Both the position numbers and the translations under genes were made by a program. Shown one piece after another: positions 1 through 8,740 of a DNA stretch of 64,000 nucleotides; the stretch's first letter is position 1; every line of letters begins with the position of its first letter. The notes below the pieces were generated by a model. It saw only the letters and a list, made by a program, of their open reading frames with translations, was not told the origin of the DNA and ran no database searches. This DNA comes from Variovorax paradoxus. Lineage in GTDB: Bacteria; Pseudomonadota; Gammaproteobacteria; Burkholderiales; Burkholderiaceae_C. The stretch lies in NCBI GenBank assembly GCA_016806145.1, contig CP063166.1:3348001-3412000 (forward strand), read 5' to 3'.

Positions 1-938
1 AACCCGAACTCGACGAAGCCCGCAAGGAGCTGGTGCGCCTGATCAACCTGGTGACCGGCGGCCGCGACGGCTCGATCGACACCGCGGTGCCCGGCCTGTT
101 CGTCTACTGCGTCAGCAAGCCCGACGGCCCCAAGCATGCGATGCAGACGCCCGCGCTGGGCCTGATCGCGCAGGGCTCCAAGCGGATCATGGTGGGCGAC
201 GACATCTACGTGTACGACCCGATGCACTACCTGGTCACCTCGGTCGACCTGCCGGTGTGCGGCCAGGTGCGCGTGACCAGCGAGCAGGAGCCCTACCTGG
301 GGCTGCGACTCGAGCTCGCGGTCGACGAGATCGGCGAGCTGATCCGCAGCGAGCAGCTGCCGGCCAAGGCCAATGCGCCGGCCTCGCGCGGCATGTACGT
401 CAACCGCATCGCGATGCCGGTGCTCGAGCCGGTGCTGCGGCTCTTGCGCCTGCTGGAGACGCCGGAGGACGTACCGATCATGGCGCCGCTGATCAAGCGC
501 GAGATCATGTACCGGCTGCTGGTGAACGGCGAGGGCGCGCGGCTGCGGCAGATCGCGCTGCAGGACAGCCACACCCAGCGCGTGGCCAAGGCGATCAGCG
601 CGCTGCGCGTGAACTTCGCGCAGTCGCTGAAGGTCGAGGACATGGCGCGCGCGGTGCACATGAGCGTGTCCTCGTTCCACCATCACTTCAAGGCCGTGAC
701 CGCGATGAGCCCGCTGCAGTACCAGAAGCAGCTGCGGCTGCAGGAGGCCCGGCGGCTGATGCTGCTGACCGGCGCCGACGTGGCGACGGCCGCGCACAAC
801 GTGGGCTACGAGAGCCCCTCGCAGTTCGCGCGCGAGTACGGCCGCATGTTCGGCGCGCCGCCGCTGCGCGACAAGCGCCGCTGGCTCGGTGAGGCCGGCA
901 ACGACGCGCTGGGCGCGGCCTCGCGCGAGGCGGCCTGA
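1..938 (+). CDS. AraC-family transcriptional regulator, 5' end cut by window
   Basis: The C-terminal third carries the two helix-turn-helix motifs of the AraC/XylS family (VEDMARAVHMSVSSFHHHFK, then a second one around VGYESPSQFAREYGRMFG). The first two thirds match the AraC_N cupin-like sensing domain found in regulators of short-chain alcohol dehydrogenases and similar genes. The frame stays open to the left edge (PELDEARKEL precedes the first GTG at 33), so the true start lies outside the window. The protein probably activates a neighbouring gene to the left in response to a small ligand. No target site can be assigned from this window. Confidence 0.85.
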   Translation, partial: PELDEARKELVRLINLVTGGRDGSIDTAVPGLFVYCVSKPDGPKHAMQTPALGLIAQGSKRIMVGDDIYVYDPMHYLVTSVDLPVCGQVRVTSEQEPYLGLRLELAVDEIGELIRSEQLPAKANAPASRGMYVNRIAMPVLEPVLRLLRLLETPEDVPIMAPLIKREIMYRLLVNGEGARLRQIALQDSHTQRVAKAISALRVNFAQSLKVEDMARAVHMSVSSFHHHFKAVTAMSPLQYQKQLRLQEARRLMLLTGADVATAAHNVGYESPSQFAREYGRMFGAPPLRDKRRWLGEAGNDALGAASREAA

Positions 939-1055
939 GCAGCCGGCCCGCGCCGCGCGGATGGATGCCGTCCTGCATGCGGTGTCGTCCGCGTCCGGCG
1001 TTCCCGCGCCGCGCGCTCGCGACACTGCGTGGCTTCAATGCAGGAGAAATTTCCG

Positions 1056-1235
1056 ATGTCCGAAGACCTTCAGATCCGCATCCCCCGGGACGATGACCGG
1101 ATCGACGTGACCGACCTCAAGGAAGTCGACTACTGGACCGAATGGTTCGGCGTGTCGGAAGAACGGCTTCGCACCGCCGTCGCCTCGGCCGGCACCTACA
1201 AGGACGACCTGCGCATCTACCTCGGCCTGCCTTGA
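1056..1235 (+). CDS. DUF3606 domain small protein
   Basis: This 59-residue acidic protein matches DUF3606, a short family of unknown function common in Burkholderiales; the pattern is D-x-x-R-I-D-V, then W-x-x-x-F-G-V-S, then a final LxxAVxxAG helix. The ATG at 1056 is preferred over an upstream in-frame GTG because AGGAG lies nine bases before it. It stands alone between the AraC gene and the CDF transporter. The helix GVSEERLRTAVASAG looks like one half of a helix-turn-helix, so nucleic-acid binding is possible but unproven. Confidence 0.8.
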   Translation: MSEDLQIRIPRDDDRIDVTDLKEVDYWTEWFGVSEERLRTAVASAGTYKDDLRIYLGLP

Positions 1236-1264
1236 GGCCCGGCTAGCGAACGGCCACGCTCTCC

Positions 1265-2188
1265 ATGGCCGAATCCCGCATCGCCATCTACGGCGCCATC
1301 GGCGCGAACATCGCCATCGCGATCACCAAGTTCGTCGTGGCCGGCATCACCGGCAGCTCGGCGATGCTGTCCGAAGGCATCCATTCGTCGGTCGACACCT
1401 TCAATGGCGTGCTGCTGCTGGTCGGCCTGCGCCTGAGCAAGCGCCCGGCGAGCGTCGAGCATCCGTTCGGCCACGGCAAGGAGCTCTACTTCTGGAGCCT
1501 GATCGTGGCGGTGCTGATCTTCGGGCTCGGCGGCGGCGTGTCCTTCTATGAAGGCATCGAGCACATCCGCCATCCCGAGCCGCTGGGCGATCCGACCTGG
1601 AACTACGTGGTGCTCGCGGCCGCGGCGGTGTTCGAGGGCACGAGCTTCCTGATCGCGCTGCGGCAGTTCCGCACGCAGGCCGGCGGCACGCCGTTCTGGC
1701 AGGCGCTGGACCGCAGCAAGGACCCGACCACCTACACGGTGCTGGCCGAGGATGCGGCCGCGCTGGCCGGCCTCGCGGTGGCGGCGCTGGGCATCTACCT
1801 CGGCCACCGCTTCGACATGCCGGTGTTCGACGGCGCGGCCTCGATGGTGATCGGGCTGCTGCTCGCGGGCGTGGCGCTGCTGCTGATCGCACAGTCGCGC
1901 GGCCTGCTGATCGGGGAGGGCGTGCGGCCCGAGACGGCGCGCGCGATCCGCGAGCTGGCGATGGCGCAGCCCAGCGTGGAGGAGGTGGGCCGGGTGCTGT
2001 CGATGTACATCGGGCCCGACCAGGTGCTCGCGATCGTCGACGTGAATTTCAAGGACGACACCGACACCGGCGACGCCGCCGACGCCATCGCCGCGATCGA
2101 GCGCCAGGTGCGCGCGCGCTTTCCGATGATCAAGCGGCTGTTCATCGAGGCCAGCGAAGGGCCGCCCGATCTCGCCCTGCATTCCTGA
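1265..2188 (+). CDS. Cation diffusion facilitator (CDF) family transporter
   Basis: This 307-residue inner-membrane protein has the CDF order: four membrane segments, a loop, two more segments and a cytoplasmic C-terminal dimerisation domain from about residue 205. Metal-site residues are visible in segment 2 (HSSVDTFNG, an HxxxD pair) and segment 5 (LAEDAAALAGL). The family exchanges Zn, Co, Fe or Mn for protons. The ED pair in segment 5, instead of HxxxD, marks a subgroup whose metal cannot be predicted by eye. The gene begins 29 bases after the DUF3606 gene and appears to be monocistronic. Confidence 0.88.
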   Translation: MAESRIAIYGAIGANIAIAITKFVVAGITGSSAMLSEGIHSSVDTFNGVLLLVGLRLSKRPASVEHPFGHGKELYFWSLIVAVLIFGLGGGVSFYEGIEHIRHPEPLGDPTWNYVVLAAAAVFEGTSFLIALRQFRTQAGGTPFWQALDRSKDPTTYTVLAEDAAALAGLAVAALGIYLGHRFDMPVFDGAASMVIGLLLAGVALLLIAQSRGLLIGEGVRPETARAIRELAMAQPSVEEVGRVLSMYIGPDQVLAIVDVNFKDDTDTGDAADAIAAIERQVRARFPMIKRLFIEASEGPPDLALHS

Positions 2189-2366
2189 GCGGCGCCTCGC
2201 GCGCCGCACGCCGCCGCGACGGCGTCCTGGCCATGCGTACAGATCTCTTGCCGGGTTGGCAACCCCTCGTGATGACGGAAACAATTGCTTGCATTCACAT
2301 GTAAACAATGATTTCATTCCGTTCAGAAACAAGGGAGCCCACCGAGCAGCAAGAAGGGAGTCCGAC

Positions 2367-2777
2367 GTGAACCATCACGGGTCGACGCTTCGCAACCTGG
2401 CACCTCGGGCAGCGCTTGCCCTGTGCCTTCTGCCGCTGGCGGCCGCAGCCGCCGACGGGACCATCCACTTCACCGGCGCGATCGTCGGCGCACCCTACGA
2501 GATGCGCGTCGATGCACGGCCGGGCACGCTCGTTCACCGCGTGACGAGCCACGCCACCGAGATCCGCTTCCTGCGCCAGGAGATCGATGCGCCGAGCGCC
2601 AGCGTGCGCGTCGATGCGCTCGGCGAGCAGCCGCTGGCCATCGCGTTCATCGACGCGCGCGGACGCACGACGCCGCTGGCGCCAAGGAGCGAGCGGTCGA
2701 TCGGGCAGGACGGTGGGGTGTTGTCGATGGCGGCGCAGTCGGGCGGCATCGCGCTCGTGACCGTGCGCTACGACTGA
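2367..2777 (+). CDS. Small exported protein with fimbrial-like N terminus
   Basis: A 136-residue protein starting at GTG 2367, chosen because AAGAAGGGAG lies just upstream and a Sec signal peptide follows (NLAPRAALALCLLPLAAAAA, cleavage near AAAA-DG). The mature start DGTIHFTGAIVGAPYEM resembles type 1 fimbrial subunits, which begin with a beta strand of the form GTIxFxGxI. The cysteine pair usual in pilins is absent, and there is no usher or chaperone gene nearby. It could be a stand-alone beta-sandwich protein of the envelope. Function unknown. The upstream 180 bases are AT-rich around 2275-2340 and probably hold its promoter. Confidence 0.6.
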   Translation: MNHHGSTLRNLAPRAALALCLLPLAAAAADGTIHFTGAIVGAPYEMRVDARPGTLVHRVTSHATEIRFLRQEIDAPSASVRVDALGEQPLAIAFIDARGRTTPLAPRSERSIGQDGGVLSMAAQSGGIALVTVRYD

Positions 2778-2875
2778 ACGGCTCCCGCGCGGTCGCGAGC
2801 GACTTCGAACGGGCCCGGGGCGACGGCCGGGTGGAGAAGCGTGCGCCCGTTCAGGCGACGGTCAGGACCGGGCGA

Positions 2876-3073
2876 TTACCGTCGCTCGACGGCTTCGCGG
2901 CTCGCGCGGGCGGCCACGGCGGCGTTCACCGCGTTTTCAGTGGCCAGGCGCTTGCCCCCGCACAGGGTGCACTGGTAGTAACGCAGCCAGGGAAGCCAGC
3001 GCATCCAGGAGCGACGTGGAATGCGTTCGAGATGGGCAAGCCCGCAGGAACACTTGGAAGACGAAATAGCCAT
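2876..3073 (-). CDS. Zinc-ribbon mini-protein
   Basis: This 65-residue protein has two CxC/CxxC knuckles (KCSCG near residue 7 and CTLCGGKR near residue 36) separated by an arginine- and tryptophan-rich stretch (RIPRRSWMRWLPWL). That spacing suits a single zinc ribbon. Similar short proteins are scattered in Comamonadaceae without a known role; that is a recollection, not a search result. The Cys pattern, TAA stop and low-GC upstream region support a real gene. It could bind nucleic acid or a membrane surface. Confidence 0.6.
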   Translation of the reverse strand: MAISSSKCSCGLAHLERIPRRSWMRWLPWLRYYQCTLCGGKRLATENAVNAAVAARASREAVERR

Positions 3074-3378
3074 CGGCGTTGGACTTCAAGATTGTTGTGC
3101 ATCGAGCTTTTTCCCTTGCCGAGGCTCTGGGGCCTATTCGCAGCTTCGTTACGTTTGCCGCAATTATTCTTTCGAAATAGTGCATTTGTATTACGGATTG
3201 TGAGATTTCTGAATACTGTAGTTTTCCCGCACATCCGACTCGAACCACGGCTTTCCGTCAGATTGGAGCGCTAACTCGTGACGGCTCCGGGTCGAACTCC
3301 GGCATTGCCCTGCACATCGCACGGAATCTGGCTATCGTGCTTTCCCGAATCGCAAGCAACACCAACACGGAGAAATGC
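3074..3378. other. AT-rich intergenic region between divergent genes
   Basis: This stretch of about 300 bases between the zinc-ribbon gene (minus) and cfa (plus) is distinctly AT-richer than its surroundings, especially 3160-3240. Toward cfa, TTACGG and TACTGT stand 17 bases apart near 3190-3220 and could be a promoter; toward the mini-protein no pair is convincing. I see no open frame with coding character and no terminator. It probably holds the divergent promoters. Confidence 0.4.
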
Positions 3379-4623
3379 ATGCTTTGGGAAAAGAAGGTCG
3401 AACAGTGGAGCGCGGCCGTCCGCGCACGTGCCAATCTGCCCGCGCGGCTGACCTTGTGGGACGGCAAGTCGTACGACTTCGGCGACTTCAGCGGCCCGGC
3501 CGTCACCCTGCACGTGAAATCCCCCTCGGCGCTGTCGCTGATGCTCGAGCCGACGCTGGCCAACCTCGGCGAGGCCTATGTGCAGAGCAAGATCGACATC
3601 GAGGGCAAGCTCAGCGACATCATCGACATCGCCTACGGGCTCGCGAAGAGCTCGCTCGACAGCGGCACCGGCGCCGGTGCCAGCGCGCTCAAGAACATGG
3701 CGCGCTACTTCACGCACACCAAGGCGTCGGACCGCAAGTCGATCCAGTACCACTACGACGTCTCGAACGCCTTCTACCAACTCTGGCTCGACCCGAACAT
3801 GGTCTATTCGTGCGCCTACTTCGAGCACGGCGACGAGGACCTCGAGACGGCGCAGCTCAAGAAGATCGACCACATCCTCACCAAGATCCAGCTGCAGCCG
3901 GGCCAGACCCTGCTCGACATCGGCTGCGGCTGGGGCGCGCTGGTGATCCGCGCGGCACGGAAGTTCGGTGCGCGCTGCGTGGGCGTGACCCTGTCGCAGA
4001 ACCAGTTCGAGCTCGCGACCGAGCGCGTGAAGGCCGCAGGCCTGGCCGACCGCATCGAGATCCGGCTGCAGGACTATCGCGACGTGAGCGGGCAGTTCGA
4101 CCGCATCACCAGCGTCGGCATGTTCGAGCACGTGGGCCGCAAGAACCTTCCCGAGTACTTCCAGCGCGTGCGCGCGCTGCTGGCCGATGACGGCGTGGTG
4201 ATGAACCACGGCATCACCTCGTCCGACCCCGAGGGCGGTGGCGTCTCGTACGGCGGCGGCGACTTCATCGACCGCTACGTGTTCCCGAACGGCGAGCTGC
4301 CGCACATCGGCCTCACGCTGCAATCGATGCAGCAGGGCGGCCTCGAGGCCTTCGACGTGGAGAACCTGCGGCGCCACTACGCGCGCACGCTGCGGCTGTG
4401 GAGCGATGCCTACGAGGCGCACACCGAGCAGGTGCGCGCGATGGTCGACGAGGAGAAGTTCAGGATCTGGCGCGTGTACCTGGCGGGCTGCGCCTATGCC
4501 TTCGAGAACGACGACGTGGCGATCTACCAGATCGTGGGCCGCAAGGCCGGCCGCGCGGCGAAGACGCTGCCGTGGTCGCGGCGCTACATGTACCCGAGCG
4601 ACCCGGGCCTGCTGGCGGCCTAG
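3379..4623 (+). CDS. cfa: Cyclopropane-fatty-acyl-phospholipid synthase
   Basis: A SAM-dependent methyltransferase of 414 residues that adds a methylene bridge to unsaturated acyl chains of membrane phospholipids. The SAM loop LLDIGCGWGALV is near residues 178-189, and the substrate-side motif YHYDVSNAFYQLWLD precedes it. The later EHVGRKN and GGGDFIDRYVFPNGELPH motifs are typical of CFA synthases. ATG 3379 is chosen because GGAGA lies five bases upstream; an in-frame GTG at 3337 would add 14 residues. Its stop overlaps that of the convergent VOC gene in a shared CTAG. Such enzymes usually rise in stationary phase or acid stress. Confidence 0.93.
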   Translation: MLWEKKVEQWSAAVRARANLPARLTLWDGKSYDFGDFSGPAVTLHVKSPSALSLMLEPTLANLGEAYVQSKIDIEGKLSDIIDIAYGLAKSSLDSGTGAGASALKNMARYFTHTKASDRKSIQYHYDVSNAFYQLWLDPNMVYSCAYFEHGDEDLETAQLKKIDHILTKIQLQPGQTLLDIGCGWGALVIRAARKFGARCVGVTLSQNQFELATERVKAAGLADRIEIRLQDYRDVSGQFDRITSVGMFEHVGRKNLPEYFQRVRALLADDGVVMNHGITSSDPEGGGVSYGGGDFIDRYVFPNGELPHIGLTLQSMQQGGLEAFDVENLRRHYARTLRLWSDAYEAHTEQVRAMVDEEKFRIWRVYLAGCAYAFENDDVAIYQIVGRKAGRAAKTLPWSRRYMYPSDPGLLAA

Positions 4624-5024
4624 GAGGCCGCGCCGCGGCAGCCGGCCTCGACGTTGTTGCCGTCGGGGTCGAGCACGTAGGCGCCATAGTAGTGCATCTC
4701 GGCCGGCCCGCGCGGGCCGGGGAAACCGTTGTCGATGCCGCCGGCCTGCAGCGCCGCGCGATGGAAGGCGTCGACCTCCTGCGGCGTCTTCGCCGAGAGC
4801 GCCAGGTGGATCGGGCTGGCCGACACCTGGTGCGCGCCGCTCCAGAAGGCCGGCTGGTCGGTGCCGATCCAGACGAAGGGCACGGTCAGCTCGGCACTGC
4901 GCACGAGCAGGAACGAATGGGCGCTGTTGTCGAGGGTCCGCAGGCCGAGCGCGCCCGCGACCGCGTCGTAGAAGCGGCGCGCGGCGCGCAGGTCGCGCAC
5001 CCTGAAGCCGATGTGGTCGAACAT
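4620..5024 (-). CDS. VOC family (glyoxalase-fold) protein
   Basis: A 134-residue single-domain protein with the paired beta-alpha-beta-beta-beta modules of the vicinal oxygen chelate fold. It opens MFDHIGFRVRDLRAARRFYD and ends YVLDPDGNNVEA, which are the usual first and last metal-side strands (H4 and E near the end). The ATG at 5024 has GAGGAAAGG just upstream. VOC proteins act as dioxygenases, isomerases or antibiotic-binding proteins; the substrate cannot be told here. It converges on cfa with a four-base overlap. Confidence 0.85.
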   Translation of the reverse strand: MFDHIGFRVRDLRAARRFYDAVAGALGLRTLDNSAHSFLLVRSAELTVPFVWIGTDQPAFWSGAHQVSASPIHLALSAKTPQEVDAFHRAALQAGGIDNGFPGPRGPAEMHYYGAYVLDPDGNNVEAGCRGAAS

Positions 5025-5259
5025 GGTGATCCTTTCCTCGGGAGTCCGTGCATGGTCCGGCCCCGCGCGGCGCCCGGGAACGGACCCGCCGCGCATCGTG
5101 CGGCCGGACATCGCCTACGCGGGATGTCTGGAAACGAGGCTTGCGCGTCCGGCGCGAATTCCTTCGGCGTGACATCCTCCTGTCGGCCTGCCCGCGCGCC
5201 GCGCCCATCCGGCGCGTCGCGCGGGCAGCGAACCACCCCACGACAAGGACACCAACAAC

Positions 5260-5724
5260 ATGAAAGTCAATGGAATCGAACGCCCGCTCGACGTCGACGG
5301 CGACACGCCGGTGCTCTGGGCCTTGCGCGACGTGCTCGGCATGACCGGTACCAAGTTCGGCTGCGGCATGGGCCTGTGCGGCGCCTGCACCATCCATGTC
5401 GACGGCGCGCCCACGCGGGCCTGCCTCACGACGGTGGAATCGGTGGGCAAGGCGAACGTGAGCACCATCGAGTCGCTCGCCGCCACGCGCGTGGGCCGCG
5501 CGCTGCAGAAGGCCTGGCTCGATCTCGACGTGGTGCAGTGCGGCTACTGCCAATCGGGCCAGCTGATGTCGGCCACCGCGCTGCTGAGCAAGAACACGGC
5601 GCCGAGCGACGAGGAGATCGATGCCGCGATGAGCGGCAACGTCTGTCGATGCGGCACCTATGTGCGCATTCGCGCGGGCATCAAGGAGGCGGCACGCGCG
5701 CTCTCCGGAAAGGCGGTGGCCTGA
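5260..5724 (+). CDS. (2Fe-2S)-binding small subunit of molybdenum hydroxylase
   Basis: A 154-residue protein of the isoquinoline 1-oxidoreductase alpha / xanthine dehydrogenase small-subunit family. It holds two [2Fe-2S] clusters: the plant-ferredoxin cluster from C35, C40, C43 and C55 (GCGMGLCGAC) and the second from C94, C97, C129 and C131 (CGYCQSGQ and NVCRCGTY). It passes electrons from the molybdopterin subunit encoded one base downstream. The 235-base gap before it carries no other gene. The partner has a Tat signal, so this subunit is probably exported by hitchhiking on it. Confidence 0.92.
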   Translation: MKVNGIERPLDVDGDTPVLWALRDVLGMTGTKFGCGMGLCGACTIHVDGAPTRACLTTVESVGKANVSTIESLAATRVGRALQKAWLDLDVVQCGYCQSGQLMSATALLSKNTAPSDEEIDAAMSGNVCRCGTYVRIRAGIKEAARALSGKAVA

Positions 5725-5725
5725 G

Positions 5726-7915
5726 ATGCTGATCGATCGACTGACGGAACACGCGCCGGCGGACTCGCCCGCGCTGTCGCGCCGCGGCTTCCTGAGCATC
5801 GGTGCCGCGCTCGGCGGCGGCCTGCTGATCGGCGTGGGCCTGGGCGCCATGCCCGAGGCGGCCGAGGCCGCACCGGCGGGCACGCCGCCGTGGACGCCCA
5901 ATGCCTTCGTCAAGATCGCGCCCGATGGCCGCGTGACCGTGACCATGGGCTACATCGAGATGGGGCAGGGCACCTACACCAGCGTGCCGATGCTGATCGC
6001 CGAGGAGCTCGAGGTCGACCTGGCCGCGGTGCGCGTCGAGCATGCGCCGCCCGACGACAAGCTCTACGGCAACCCGCTGCTGGGCTTCCAGGTGACCGGC
6101 GGCTCGACCACCATCCGCGCCGCCTACGAGCCGCTGCGGCGTGCCGGCGCCACCGCGCGCACGGTGCTCGTGCAGGCCGCGGCGCAGCGCTGGAAGGTCG
6201 CGCCCGACAGCTGCAAGGCGACCCGCGGCGAGGTCGTGCATGCGGCCAGCGGCCGGCGCCTGAAGTACGGCGCGCTGGTCGCCGATGCCGCGAAGCTGCC
6301 GCTGCCCGAGAAGGTCGCGCTCAAGGCGCCGGCCGATTTCCGGCTGATCGGCACGCCCGCGAAGCGGCTCGACTCGCCGGCCAAGGTCGACGGCAGCGCG
6401 CTCTACGGCATCGATGCCAAGGTGCCGGGCATGAAGGTCGCCACGCTCGCGCAGTCGCCGGTGTTCGGCGGCCGCCTGCGCAGCGTGGACGACAGCAAGG
6501 CGAAGGCGGTGCGCGGCGTGCGCCAGATCGTGCGGCTCGACGACTGCGTGGCGGTGGTGGCCGACCACATGGGCGCGGCGAAGAAGGGCCTGGCGGCGCT
6601 CGCGATCGAATGGGACGGCGGCGCCAACGCAGGCATCGATTCGGCGGCGATCGTCGAATCGATGATGCAGGCCTCGCTGCAGACCGGCGCGGTGGCACGC
6701 AACGAGGGCGACGACGCGGCGGCGATGACCGGCGCGGCGCAGCGCCTCGAGGCCGTGTACGAGGTGCCGTTCCTGGTGCATGCGGCGATGGAGCCGCTGA
6801 ACTGCACGGTGCGTGTGCGGCCCGACGGCTGCGAGGTATGGGTTGGCACCCAGGTGATCACGCGAGCGCGTGCCGCGGCGGCGGCCGCATCGGGCCTGCC
6901 GGTGGAGAAGGTCACGGTGCACAACCACCTGCTGGGCGGCGGCTTCGGGCGCCGGCTCGAGGTCGACAGCATCACGCGCGCGGTGCAGATCGCCAAGCAG
7001 GTCGACGGCCCGGTCAAGGTGGTGTGGACGCGCGAGGAGGACACGCAGCACGACATGTACCGGCCGTACTTCTACGACCGCGTGAGCGCGGGCCTCGATG
7101 CGCAGGGCCGGCCGGTGGCCTGGCGCCATCGCATCACGGGCTCGTCGATCCTCAAGCGTTGGCTGCCGCCGGCCTACAACAACGGCGTCGATCCCGAGAC
7201 CATCGACGGCGCCGAGAAGCCGCCCTATGCGCTGCCGAACATCCGCGTCGAGTACGTGAACCACGAGCCGCCGGTGCCCACCGCGTTCTGGCGCGGCGTG
7301 GGACCGACGCACAACGTGTTCGTGGTCGAGAGCTTCATCGACGAGCTCGCGCATGCGGCCAAGGCCGATCCGGTGGACTACCGGCGCGCGCTGCTGGGCG
7401 CCAATCCGCGCGCCAAGGCCGTGCTCGAGCTCGCGGCGCAGAAGGCCGGCTGGGGCACGCCGCTGCCGCCGCAGCGCGGGCGCGGCGTGTCGCTGCAGTT
7501 CGCCTTCGGCACCTTCATGGCGCTGGTGGCCGAGGTCGAGGTGCCGAAGGACGGCGGCGAGCCGGTGGTCAGGCGCGTGGTGTGCGCGCTCGACACCGGC
7601 GTGGTGGTCAACCCCGACACGGTGCAGGCCCAGGTGCAGAGCGGCGTGATCTTCGGCATCTCGGGCGCGCTGTGGGGCGAGGCGACGTTGAAGGACGGAC
7701 GCATCGAGCAGTCGAACTTCCACGACGTGCGGCCTTTGCGCATCAACGAGACGCCGGCGATCGAGACCCATATCGTGGCCAGCGGCGAAGCGCCCGGCGG
7801 CATGGGCGAGCCCGGCACCTCGGGCATCGCGCCCGCGATCACCAACGCGATCTTCGCGGTGACCGGCAAGCGCGTGCGCAGGCTGCCGGTGTCGCGCGGG
7901 CTGACGAGCGCTTGA
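5726..7915 (+). CDS. Molybdopterin-binding subunit of xanthine dehydrogenase-family oxidoreductase
   Basis: A 729-residue catalytic subunit of the IorB type that hydroxylates or oxidises N-heterocycles or aldehydes using Mo-molybdopterin cytosine dinucleotide. A Tat signal (SRRGFLSIGAALGGG, residues about 18-32) points to the periplasm. Cofactor motifs include GGGFGRRLE in the middle and GGMGEPGTSGIAPAITNAI at the C-terminus, where the glutamate is the usual catalytic base. The ATG at 5726 lies one base after the stop of the small subunit, so the two are translationally coupled. No FAD subunit, dedicated cytochrome or XdhC-type maturation gene follows. The substrate is unknown. Confidence 0.9.
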   Translation: MLIDRLTEHAPADSPALSRRGFLSIGAALGGGLLIGVGLGAMPEAAEAAPAGTPPWTPNAFVKIAPDGRVTVTMGYIEMGQGTYTSVPMLIAEELEVDLAAVRVEHAPPDDKLYGNPLLGFQVTGGSTTIRAAYEPLRRAGATARTVLVQAAAQRWKVAPDSCKATRGEVVHAASGRRLKYGALVADAAKLPLPEKVALKAPADFRLIGTPAKRLDSPAKVDGSALYGIDAKVPGMKVATLAQSPVFGGRLRSVDDSKAKAVRGVRQIVRLDDCVAVVADHMGAAKKGLAALAIEWDGGANAGIDSAAIVESMMQASLQTGAVARNEGDDAAAMTGAAQRLEAVYEVPFLVHAAMEPLNCTVRVRPDGCEVWVGTQVITRARAAAAAASGLPVEKVTVHNHLLGGGFGRRLEVDSITRAVQIAKQVDGPVKVVWTREEDTQHDMYRPYFYDRVSAGLDAQGRPVAWRHRITGSSILKRWLPPAYNNGVDPETIDGAEKPPYALPNIRVEYVNHEPPVPTAFWRGVGPTHNVFVVESFIDELAHAAKADPVDYRRALLGANPRAKAVLELAAQKAGWGTPLPPQRGRGVSLQFAFGTFMALVAEVEVPKDGGEPVVRRVVCALDTGVVVNPDTVQAQVQSGVIFGISGALWGEATLKDGRIEQSNFHDVRPLRINETPAIETHIVASGEAPGGMGEPGTSGIAPAITNAIFAVTGKRVRRLPVSRGLTSA

Positions 7916-7924
7916 GCCGAAACG

Positions 7925-8740
7925 CTAGCGCGCGAAGACGAGCAGCGTCTGCGTCGCGAAGCCGAAGCGGCCGCGCTCGTCGTGCAGCTGGCTGAAGGTG
8001 CAGCCGCTGCCGTCGGGCGCGACCGTGGTCACGGCATCGAGGCCGATCCAGTCGCCGACCGGTTGCCGCGCGAGCTGCAGCGAGAGGTCGGCGTTGGCGA
8101 AGTTGAAGCGCTCGACCGGCAGCACCCAGCTCAGGCCGTTGCCGAAGTCGGCCGCGGCGGCCGCGCGCATCGCGGGCGAATTGGCGGCGCCGGCCACCAG
8201 CGGCACGCGCAATCGAAACCATGCCGCGGCCGGACCGGGCGCCGCGGCATCGCCGGCCGCCACGCGGCTTTCGGTCGCCGTGTAGTAGAACGAGCGCACG
8301 TCGGGCAGGCCCGGGATGCGCAGCGGTGCCGTGCAGTCCGACGGTGCCGGCATCGACAGGGCAGGGGCCAGCGGCCTTTGCAACGCTGCTTCGGGCGGCA
8401 CCACGGGCTGCGTGCGCACCAGCAGCGCATGCGCCTTCGCCACCGGCTTGCCCTGGGCCAGCAACGAGATCTCGACGCGTGCGGTGGTGCGGCCGGCCTC
8501 GGTCGTGGCGGCGGACGACAACAGGTCGACCGGCACCGGCCGGATCAGCTCGACCGTGAGCCGCGCGAGCTGCCAGCCTTCGCCCTCCACGGCCGACTCG
8601 GCGATGTGCGCGAGCAGGCCGCAGGGCGCGCCGCCATGCTGCGCGCGCGGGTCCCAGGGACCGCGCGCGAGTTCGCTGGCGCGCCAGGTGTTCGCGTCCT
8701 CGCGCACGAAGACGGCATCGGTGGCGGCGAGATCATGCAT
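7925..8740 (-). CDS. Acyl-CoA thioesterase family protein (double hotdog)
   Basis: A 271-residue protein with two hotdog modules, as in TesB-like thioesterases. The N-terminal module contains GPWDPRAQHGGAPCGLLAHI, the pattern of family members that act on CoA esters. It is encoded immediately after, and overlaps by eight bases, the Rieske oxygenase gene, so the two are one transcript. In that setting it probably releases CoA from an intermediate of a lipid or terpenoid breakdown route. The gene ends nine bases from the stop of the molybdenum hydroxylase gene. Confidence 0.82.
   Translation of the reverse strand: MHDLAATDAVFVREDANTWRASELARGPWDPRAQHGGAPCGLLAHIAESAVEGEGWQLARLTVELIRPVPVDLLSSAATTEAGRTTARVEISLLAQGKPVAKAHALLVRTQPVVPPEAALQRPLAPALSMPAPSDCTAPLRIPGLPDVRSFYYTATESRVAAGDAAAPGPAAAWFRLRVPLVAGAANSPAMRAAAAADFGNGLSWVLPVERFNFANADLSLQLARQPVGDWIGLDAVTTVAPDGSGCTFSQLHDERGRFGFATQTLLVFAR

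Noticed and set aside
2937-3248. Two overlapping minus-strand frames of about 100 codons in the AT-rich gap before cfa
   Set aside because: They overlap the better-supported zinc-ribbon gene in other frames and have no motif or ribosome site.
3271-5946. Long minus-strand frame of 891 codons across cfa, the VOC gene and the molybdenum hydroxylase small subunit
   Set aside because: It is antisense to clearly recognisable genes and is rich in Ala/Arg/Gly/His, as expected from the complement of high-GC codons.
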